Shown here one piece after another: positions 7,237 to 11,546 of a DNA stretch of 11,546 nt. Position 1 is the stretch's first letter; every line of letters starts with the position of its first letter. The DNA comes from CANHEE01 sp043777755 (GTDB taxonomy: Bacteria; Bacteroidota; Bacteroidia; Chitinophagales; Saprospiraceae), in contig JAYWHK010000095.1 of NCBI GenBank assembly GCA_043777755.1, forward strand, positions 1 through 11,546, written 5' to 3'. Below the pieces are notes generated by a model, which had not been told where the DNA came from, made no database searches, and saw nothing but the letters and a program-made list of their open reading frames with translations. The position numbers were made by a program, and so were the translations under genes.

Positions 7237-7650
7237 CTACTTACTTGGAGCTGCCGCCATGACCATTTTGCATTTCAGCTTCTCGCCAACTTGCATGACA
7301 TCTACCAAGGCTTGTACGTTCAGACCTCTATCTACACGTAAAACAACTGTTGGGTTTTCTTCACCACGAAGCTCGGCTTTTAGACGGCTTTCGAGTTGTT
7401 CTTTCGTAACAGGTATTTTATCTATATAAATAATTGGATTATCAATACTTGCACCTGGAGCTACCGAAACCACTACGGGTTGCTTTGGCATTTGGTTCGC
7501 TTGCTTTGCGTTAGGCAAAGAGAGCTTTATAACGTTGGGATTCGCCAACGTGGATATGATAAGGAAAAGGAACATCAAGAAGAACATGATGTCATTCATC
7601 GCTTCTGCTGCTACTTCTGCACCTTCTCCAGCTTTTCTTCTTAGTTTCAT
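7237..7650 (-). CDS. exbD: ExbD/TolR-family proton channel subunit
   Basis: Subunit of the ExbB-ExbD inner-membrane complex that uses the proton motive force to drive TonB. The 137-residue protein has the family layout: a short basic N-terminus (MKLRRK), one membrane helix (about 20-37) beginning with the conserved proton-carrying aspartate, here D20 in AMNDIMFF, and a periplasmic domain (about 45-130) ending in DVMQVGEKLKCKMVMAA. The length is typical. It follows exbB after 53 bases and precedes the tonB-like gene. Many Bacteroidota operons carry two exbD copies; only one is present here. TolR is the main alternative, but the tonB neighbour favours ExbD. Confidence 0.9.
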   Translation of the reverse strand: MKLRRKAGEGAEVAAEAMNDIMFFLMFLFLIISTLANPNVIKLSLPNAKQANQMPKQPVVVSVAPGASIDNPIIYIDKIPVTKEQLESRLKAELRGEENPTVVLRVDRGLNVQALVDVMQVGEKLKCKMVMAAAPSK

Positions 7651-7664
7651 GATATTTAAATTGA

Positions 7665-7705
7665 ACTTTTACATTTTAAATTTTGACTTTTACATTTTAA
7701 ATTTT
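7665..7705. repeat. 20-bp tandem duplication with 7-base phase
   Basis: ACTTTTACATTTTAAATTTT occurs at 7665-7684 and again at 7686-7705. Within it TTTT starts at 7667, 7674, 7681, 7688, 7695 and 7702, an exact period of 7, so the stretch reads as six TTTTNNN heptamers (TTTTACA, TTTTAAA, TTTTGAC and so on). It fills most of the exbB-exbD gap and overlaps the first two bases of the exbB stop codon. Confidence 0.75.
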
Positions 7706-8420
7706 ATGCGCCAGGTTCGTGTAACAAGTCCATGAAATCAATAGCGATTTTTTCTAAACCTACTACTACTTTTTCAATCATCAATGTCAAGATATGGTAG
7801 CCAAAGAACGCCACGATACCAACAACAAGACCACCTGCGGAGCTAATCATTTTGGTGTAAAGACCACTTGATATTTTTCCAATTTCGATTTCACCTGCGA
7901 TACCAATAGAGTAAAAAATGTTGATTACACCAATGATAGTACCTACGAAACCAAACATCGGAGCTAATTTTGCAATCAATGACAAGTAACCTACACCTTT
8001 TTCCATGTTGAAAACTTCAACACGACCCACAGCTTCCATCGCACGCTCAATGTCTTCAGCAGGTTGCCCGATACGAGCAATGCCTTTTTCAATCATTTTG
8101 GCAATAGGAGAATTGGTAGATTGGCACAATGCTTTTGCAGCTGCGATGTTGCCCGTTTTGATGTTCATGCGAACATTGTTCATAAAAGCATCATCAACTT
8201 CAGCGATGCGACGAATTACAGAATAACGCTCTACAAAAATCCAGATAGCAGAAACGAAAGCCGCCAACAATAAGGTTAAAATAAAAACACTAACTACGCC
8301 ACCGCCTAACACGATGTCCATAACAGTTTTGTTTTCCGCAGCGTCTGCCGCTACGTCTTTGAGCTTATCTGCGGCTGCAGATGCTCCTTTTTGAAATAGA
8401 AATAAAATGTCTAAAAACAT
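7704..8420 (-). CDS. exbB: ExbB/TolQ/MotA-family proton channel protein
   Basis: The pore-forming subunit of the proton-driven ExbB-ExbD motor that energises TonB in the inner membrane. The 238-residue protein has a soluble N-terminal stretch (about 11-35, alanine/lysine/aspartate-rich), a first membrane helix (about 41-62), a large cytoplasmic loop, and two more helices (about 145-171 and 193-216). The family signature is clear at residues 153-170 (APMFGFVGTIIGVINIFY). The motif and length fit the MotA/TolQ/ExbB family; ExbB is chosen because exbD and a tonB-like gene follow on the same strand. This is the first gene of the operon; the promoter must lie in the 309-base AT-rich gap upstream, where two TAnnTTTG candidates are seen. 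Confidence 0.92.
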   Translation of the reverse strand: MFLDILFLFQKGASAAADKLKDVAADAAENKTVMDIVLGGGVVSVFILTLLLAAFVSAIWIFVERYSVIRRIAEVDDAFMNNVRMNIKTGNIAAAKALCQSTNSPIAKMIEKGIARIGQPAEDIERAMEAVGRVEVFNMEKGVGYLSLIAKLAPMFGFVGTIIGVINIFYSIGIAGEIEIGKISSGLYTKMISSAGGLVVGIVAFFGYHILTLMIEKVVVGLEKIAIDFMDLLHEPGA

Positions 8421-8729
8421 AGTACGTTTTGTTAATTTTAATCGAAACGACTCGCAACGAAAGTCATTGTTCCGTTATGATTTATAATTTTTTTTATGAA
8501 TAACGTAAAAAGAAGTGGTTTTAGTTTTTCTCAACACCAAAATTAAAATATTTTTTAACATTTTTTTACTTTTAAAAAAAATATTTTTTTTCGTATATTT
8601 TTTTAATCAAAAATAAAATTTTATAAATAAAAAAATAATTATTTGTAATTAATTGAAAATCAGTTGATTGTTTTATTTTTTTATAAAATATAAAACAACC
8701 AACATCTAAATTGAAGGAATAAAAAAAAT
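8421..8729. other. AT-rich spacer upstream of exbB
   Basis: No gene is seen. For minus-strand transcription two TAnnTTTG-type boxes are present, TAATTTTG at 8538-8545 and TATTTTTG at 8608-8615, giving leaders of roughly 110 or 180 bases to exbB; neither has a clear TTG at -33, and such boxes arise easily in this composition. The right part holds a 14-bp stem that may end the upstream operon (8663-8703). Confidence 0.5.
8663..8703 (-). terminator. Probable terminator after the pan operon
   Basis: Arms GTTGATTGTTTTAT (8663-8676) and ATAAAACAACCAAC (8690-8703) pair over 14 bases with one wobble and a 13-base AT loop. It begins 26 bases past the stop codon of the membrane protein gene. The run of T after the stem is interrupted, so it is a less typical terminator than that of the tonB gene. 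Confidence 0.5.
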
Positions 8730-9785
8730 TTACTTTTTGTAATTTTTATTTAAAATAGGGAGTAAAATCAATGCTAAAATACCCAGAGCGATGGCACAAA
8801 AAATATTGACCGAGAAGAAAAATATATTGGCAAAAGAAAATGCGTCACCACCGTTGATGCCATAAAGCGACAATCCCGCAATGACCAAAACATGATACGT
8901 TCCCATTCCTCCAGGCGAAGGAATCACAATTCCAAATGAACCAAAAGTAAAAACCATCAATGCCGCTACCATAGAAAGATGTACTGTTGGAGGAAAGGCA
9001 AAAAAGCAAAAATACATCATCATATAGTACATAAACCATACGTTGATGCTATGTAGCAAAAACAAAAAAGGATTCTTGACATTCCGAATAGAGATGATAC
9101 CTTCCAAAAAGCCTTTTGCAAATTCCATCACTTTTTGGACAATCGCCAATTGTTGAATTTTTTTCCAAAAAACCAATAAAAGAATCAAGCTGACAAGACC
9201 AAGTATTAAAACACCTTGTACAATTGGATTTTGAAAAAGCCCTGTGCCGCTTGATTTTTTACCCATATTTTCATCTAAATAAGTGTAAAGTGTGTTAAAT
9301 TCAAGCAAAAAAGCGAGTCCAACCACCAATAAAAGGCTTGCCATATCCACCAATCTATCAATGACAATTGTTCCCATTGTTTTTTCCACAGGAATTTTTT
9401 CGTACTGTGCCAATGTTGCACCACGCACCACTTCACCCATTCGAGGCAATCCCAAATTGGCAAAATAACCCAAATTCACTGTCCAAAAAGCATTGCTTGC
9501 CTTGACTTTATAGCCCAAAGAGTCGAGCAGCATCAACCAACGTTGTGAACGGCTCCAATTGCTAAAAATAAAGCAAGCCAACACAACGCTTATCCAAAAA
9601 TAATTGATGCGTTGAAAATCTGTAAAAATTTTATGAATTAAGCTACAATCGGCACTCGCAACGCCATCTAAGGCGCATTGTGCTTGGTAGGCAGCATTTT
9701 GATTGCGATACACCAAGTATAGAATCACTAAGCCTACACTCAAAAAGAGCATAAACTTAACAATATTGAGAACTGTTTTTTGCAT
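8730..9785 (-). CDS. Lysylphosphatidylglycerol synthase-type membrane protein (UPF0104)
   Basis: A polytopic inner-membrane protein of the family that includes the flippase part of MprF (lysylphosphatidylglycerol synthase TM region). The 351 residues contain about eight hydrophobic segments (around 7-26, 61-77, 101-115, 141-161, 188-206, 238-262, 268-289, 318-345). Family features seen are SNWSRSQRW (75-83), NLGLPRMGEVVRG (110-122), TIVIDRLVD (139-147) and PSPGGMGTYH (289-298). There is no lysyl-transferase domain, so it cannot make lysyl lipids by itself; a role in moving a lipid or other amphipathic substrate across the membrane is inferred from the family only. It starts 12 bases after the panD stop and is probably co-transcribed with panD; a biochemical link to pantothenate is unknown. 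Confidence 0.85.
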   Translation of the reverse strand: MQKTVLNIVKFMLFLSVGLVILYLVYRNQNAAYQAQCALDGVASADCSLIHKIFTDFQRINYFWISVVLACFIFSNWSRSQRWLMLLDSLGYKVKASNAFWTVNLGYFANLGLPRMGEVVRGATLAQYEKIPVEKTMGTIVIDRLVDMASLLLVVGLAFLLEFNTLYTYLDENMGKKSSGTGLFQNPIVQGVLILGLVSLILLLVFWKKIQQLAIVQKVMEFAKGFLEGIISIRNVKNPFLFLLHSINVWFMYYMMMYFCFFAFPPTVHLSMVAALMVFTFGSFGIVIPSPGGMGTYHVLVIAGLSLYGINGGDAFSFANIFFFSVNIFCAIALGILALILLPILNKNYKK

Positions 9786-9797
9786 TTTTATAAAAAA

Positions 9798-10145
9798 CTA
9801 TACAAGCCTGTTTTGTTCATTAGGAAAAACAGCCGTAGGTTTGAATTTTTTTGCTTCCTCGACAGTCATCATTGCATAAGACATAATGATAATGATGTCG
9901 CCAATAGATACTTTTCGGGCTGCTGCGCCATTGAGCGAGATAATTCCCGTACCTCTTTCTCCACGAATAACATAAGTTTCCAAACGTTCACCGTTGTTGT
10001 TGTTCACGATTTGGACTTTTTCGTTTTCGTAAAGGTTAGCTGCATCCATCAAATCTTCGTCAATCGTGATGCTGCCGATGTAATTAAGTTGCGCTTCGGT
10101 CACTCGGACACGATGGATTTTTGATTTAAAAACGTGTATAAACAT
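9798..10145 (-). CDS. panD: Aspartate 1-decarboxylase PanD
   Basis: Decarboxylates L-aspartate to beta-alanine for pantothenate and coenzyme A synthesis in the cytoplasm. The 115-residue proenzyme is normal length for the pyruvoyl type. The self-cleavage site G24-S25 (YIGSITID) is intact, so S25 becomes the pyruvoyl cofactor of the alpha chain. Other conserved positions agree with the Escherichia coli enzyme: K9, R54, T57, Y58 and N72 in LNGAAA. It follows panC after 52 bases and also seems to have its own promoter, with a TTG box inside the end of panC and TACCTTTG at 10182-10189. The presence of panD next to panC gives the cell both halves of the final pantothenate step. Confidence 0.97.
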   Translation of the reverse strand: MFIHVFKSKIHRVRVTEAQLNYIGSITIDEDLMDAANLYENEKVQIVNNNNGERLETYVIRGERGTGIISLNGAAARKVSIGDIIIIMSYAMMTVEEAKKFKPTAVFPNEQNRLV

Positions 10146-10181
10146 TTTGAGTGTAGTTTAAAAAATAACTGATTCTGTTGG

Positions 10182-10213
10182 CAAAGGTACGTACTTTTTA
10201 AGAGATTGACAAA
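10182..10213 (-). promoter_or_regulatory. Promoter of panD, overlapping the panC 3' end
   Basis: On the minus strand TTTG (10213-10210) and TACCTTTG (10189-10182) are separated by 20 bases, matching both the -33 and -7 elements of Bacteroidota housekeeping promoters. It is the only place in the window where both elements are seen with proper spacing. The upstream box lies within the last codons of panC, and the predicted start leaves a leader of about 30 bases before the panD ATG. Confidence 0.6.
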
Positions 10214-11064
10214 TTCGAGTTCTTAAAAATCAAATTGTCAATCAGTCGAACATCGCCCAACCAAGTGGCAACACAGGCTACAACGTAATCACTCAAAGAA
10301 ATATTTTCGACGGGCTGCAAAGTTCGACCATCAACGATGTCAAAATATTCTGGGCGAAAATCAGTTTGAGAAAGCTGTTCCATCGCCCATTTTTTTACTT
10401 CAGATGCTGACGCTTCGTTTAATTTGTGCCTCGCTTCTGACAATGTTCTGTAAATAAGCGGTGCTTTTGCTCGCAATTCTGTTGAAAGGCGAACATTCCG
10501 TGAACTCATTGCCAAGCCATCTGTTTCTCGCATCGTTTCGCACATAACTAATTGGGTATCAGACTTTAATTGACACAACATTTCTTGTACAATTGAGAAT
10601 TGTTGAAAATCTTTTTGTCCCATGTACAAGCGATTTGGCTGCACAATGTTCAGCAAACGATTGACAACTTGTGCCATGCCATCAAAATGCCCAGGTCGAA
10701 AAGCGCCTTCCATGACATTTGCCATTGCACCAAAATCAAGTGCTGTTTTGGTGCTTAAATCCTTAGGATATACTTCTTTGACAGGTGGTAAAAAAAGAAT
10801 ATGATTGCCAGCTTTGCGCAACATATCGGCATCTTTTTTTTCTGTTCGAGGATATTTCTCTAAATCTTTTGGGTCATTGAATTGTGTAGGATTGACAAAA
10901 ATACTACAAACAACTATATTACATTCTATTTTTGCCTTTTCAATCAAGGAAATATGACCGCTGTGCAATGCGCCCATCGTAGGGGCAAAACCAATGGTTT
11001 TGCCTTCTGATTTTAGTGCGTTTATTTTATTTTGTAAGCCTTTGACTGTTTTGTAAATGAGCAT
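10198..11064 (-). CDS. panC: Pantothenate synthetase (pantoate-beta-alanine ligase) PanC
   Basis: Joins pantoate and beta-alanine with ATP through a pantoyl-adenylate intermediate, giving pantothenate in the cytoplasm. The 288-residue protein is full length. The nucleotidyltransferase HIGH-type motif is HSGH at residues 34-37 within PTMGALHSGH. Also visible are the FVNPTQF segment (56-62), the pantoate/beta-alanine region around FRPGHFDGMAQVV (122-134), the ATP-binding GQKDFQQ (149-155) and the KMSKS-equivalent MSSRN (186-190). It is first in the panC-panD-membrane protein run. A TATATTTG box at 11081-11088 lies only 16 bases before the ATG, implying a very short leader. Upstream are two repeat elements and no other gene in the window. 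Confidence 0.97.
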   Translation of the reverse strand: MLIYKTVKGLQNKINALKSEGKTIGFAPTMGALHSGHISLIEKAKIECNIVVCSIFVNPTQFNDPKDLEKYPRTEKKDADMLRKAGNHILFLPPVKEVYPKDLSTKTALDFGAMANVMEGAFRPGHFDGMAQVVNRLLNIVQPNRLYMGQKDFQQFSIVQEMLCQLKSDTQLVMCETMRETDGLAMSSRNVRLSTELRAKAPLIYRTLSEARHKLNEASASEVKKWAMEQLSQTDFRPEYFDIVDGRTLQPVENISLSDYVVACVATWLGDVRLIDNLIFKNSNLSIS

Positions 11065-11080
11065 TTTTTGAATTTTGTGG

Positions 11081-11088
11081 CAAATATA
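11081..11088 (-). promoter_or_regulatory. Candidate -7 box of panC
   Basis: TATATTTG on the minus strand, preceded by G and followed by C, matches TAnnTTTG. Transcription would begin within about 10 bases of the panC start codon, so the transcript would be nearly leaderless. No TTG is found at the expected -33 distance. Confidence 0.45.
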
Positions 11089-11145
11089 CGCAACACAATG
11101 GTATTTTTGAAAAAAGCATACTTTGTTTCAATGTATTATTTAATC

Positions 11146-11267
11146 CGTAGAGAAAAGGTGCGCTTTTTTTCGTATTTTGTAGGTTTTCGTAGTGTGGGAA
11201 GAAGTGCGCTTTTTTTCGTATTTTGTAGGTTTTCGTAGTGCGAGAAAAGGCGTGCCTTTTCTCTACG
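11146..11267. repeat. 46-bp tandem repeat inside a 13-bp inverted repeat
   Basis: Two identical 37-base units (11158-11194 and 11204-11240, period 46) each begin GTGCGC and end in TTTTCGTAGTG. They are enclosed by a perfect inverted repeat CGTAGAGAAAAGG (11146-11158) and its complement (11255-11267). The right arm can instead pair locally: GAGAAAAGGC (11242-11251) against GCCTTTTCTC (11254-11263). GTAG recurs at 11147, 11189 and 11235, just ahead of each unit start. There is no reading frame inside, and only two units, so this is not a CRISPR. Confidence 0.8.
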
Positions 11268-11297
11268 TGTGGTTTGTAATTTTTTTTATTAAAAAAA

Positions 11298-11461
11298 TGT
11301 AACTATTTAGCGTTGAAAAAATCGAAGATTTTTTTTATTTTCACCACGGAGAAACAGAGGTCACGGAGGCAAAAAAATTAGCCGAAGGCTAATTTTTTTG
11401 CCAAACTCTGTGTTCTCCGTTTCTCCGTGGTAAAAAATTGCAAAAGTGGTAAATAGTTACA
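11298..11461 (+). mobile_element. MITE-like palindromic element, CTCCGTG repeat copy 3
   Basis: A 164-base non-coding element with 12-bp perfect terminal inverted repeats, TGTAACTATTTA (11298-11309) and TAAATAGTTACA (11450-11461). Inside are a left arm (11344-11370), a 13-bp hairpin (11371-11383 and 11387-11399, loop GAA) and a right arm (11401-11430) with CTCTGTG, CTCCGTT and CTCCGTG at 11406, 11415 and 11423. The two arms are themselves imperfect complements, so the whole element can fold into one long structure. Arms and left flank match the copy at 102-217 in reverse complement. No target-site duplication is evident and no transposase is present, so if it moves it does so in trans. Confidence 0.75.
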
Positions 11462-11487
11462 AAAGAACACTTTTTGAATAAAACACG

Positions 11488-11523
11488 AAAATAAAAAATT
11501 TTTAAATAAAAATTTTTTATTTT
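11488..11523. terminator. AT-only 16-bp hairpin at the right edge
   Basis: AAAATAAAAAATTTTT (11488-11503), loop AAAT, and its exact complement at 11508-11523. It contains no G or C, so its stability is modest and a terminator role is uncertain; it may only be AT-rich promoter DNA, because a TATTTTTG box overlaps its right arm. Confidence 0.35.
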
Positions 11524-11525
11524 TG
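11518..11525 (+). promoter_or_regulatory. Candidate -7 box for a gene right of the window
   Basis: TATTTTTG followed by C matches TAnnTTTG and points rightwards, 21 bases before the window ends. The DNA upstream is an AT-only hairpin, with no TTG at -33. It suggests that a plus-strand gene begins just beyond the window. Confidence 0.35.
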
Positions 11526-11546
11526 CTCTTTCAAATTATCGAAACA

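Larger units (their letters stand above)
11065..11546. other. Non-coding, repeat-rich right spacer
   Basis: No gene is seen. In order, this stretch holds the panC promoter box (11081-11088), an element bounded by a 13-bp inverted repeat and containing two 37-base direct repeats (11146-11267), a 164-base MITE-like element with 12-bp ends (11298-11461), and a 16-bp-stem hairpin overlapping a possible rightward promoter (11488-11525). Each is listed separately. Confidence 0.7.

Noticed and set aside
11158..11240. Two direct repeats as a minimal CRISPR
   Set aside because: Only two units with a 9-base interval, inside an inverted repeat and without cas genes.
1..11546. Defence system, biosynthetic cluster or other accessory island
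   Set aside because: The genes are housekeeping or envelope functions with uniform AT-rich composition; no nuclease, toxin, transposase or carrier-protein gene is present.

Overview
The window looks like core chromosome of an AT-rich member of the Bacteroidota, perhaps a Cytophagia or Chitinophagia relative; the genus cannot be read from it. The pointers are TAnnTTTG-type -7 promoter boxes upstream of several genes, A-rich leaders with almost no Shine-Dalgarno sequences, a Bacteroidota-style ExbB-ExbD-TonB set, a large two-domain parvulin lipoprotein/periplasmic foldase, and a panC-panD-flippase-like membrane gene run. All genes are intact. I see no rRNA, tRNA, CRISPR array, transposase or phage gene.

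Layout. 1-578 is non-coding and crowded with repeats: one copy of a palindromic CTCCGTG repeat, a strong bidirectional terminator, an ATTCGTG array around a hairpin, and an AATATC array. 579-2549 (minus) encodes a periplasmic SurA/PpiC-type peptidyl-prolyl isomerase. From the divergent spacer a rightward three-gene run follows: xerD (2740-3651), a Tat-signal sugar-phosphate isomerase-like TIM barrel (3663-4559) and a rhomboid protease (4571-5344), with gaps of 11 bases. Everything to the right is on the minus strand: a CYTH-domain protein (5444-5965), then exbB-exbD-tonB (8420 down to 6069) closed by a 17-bp stem terminator, then panC-panD and a lysylphosphatidylglycerol-synthase-type membrane protein (11064 down to 8730). 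11065-11546 is non-coding: the panC promoter, a 46-bp tandem repeat unit inside a 13-bp inverted repeat, a 164-bp MITE-like element, and a hairpin overlapping a possible rightward promoter at the edge.

How the genes work together. ExbB and ExbD form the inner-membrane proton channel that energises the TonB-like protein for outer-membrane transport; PpiC-type foldases assist outer-membrane protein biogenesis, so those two loci both serve the envelope. PanC makes pantothenate from pantoate and the beta-alanine that PanD provides; the membrane gene 12 bases after panD is probably co-transcribed. XerD resolves chromosome dimers with a XerC partner elsewhere.

The protein-coding part is ordinary. 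What deserves attention is the intergenic DNA: at least three sequence-distinct repeat families share one architecture (hairpin plus an array of 7-bp motifs spaced 8-10 bp and a CGTGGT..TAAAA end). Two near-identical copies of one family sit in inverted orientation about 11.2 kb apart and flank almost the whole window, with the loop of the central hairpin flipped relative to its arms.
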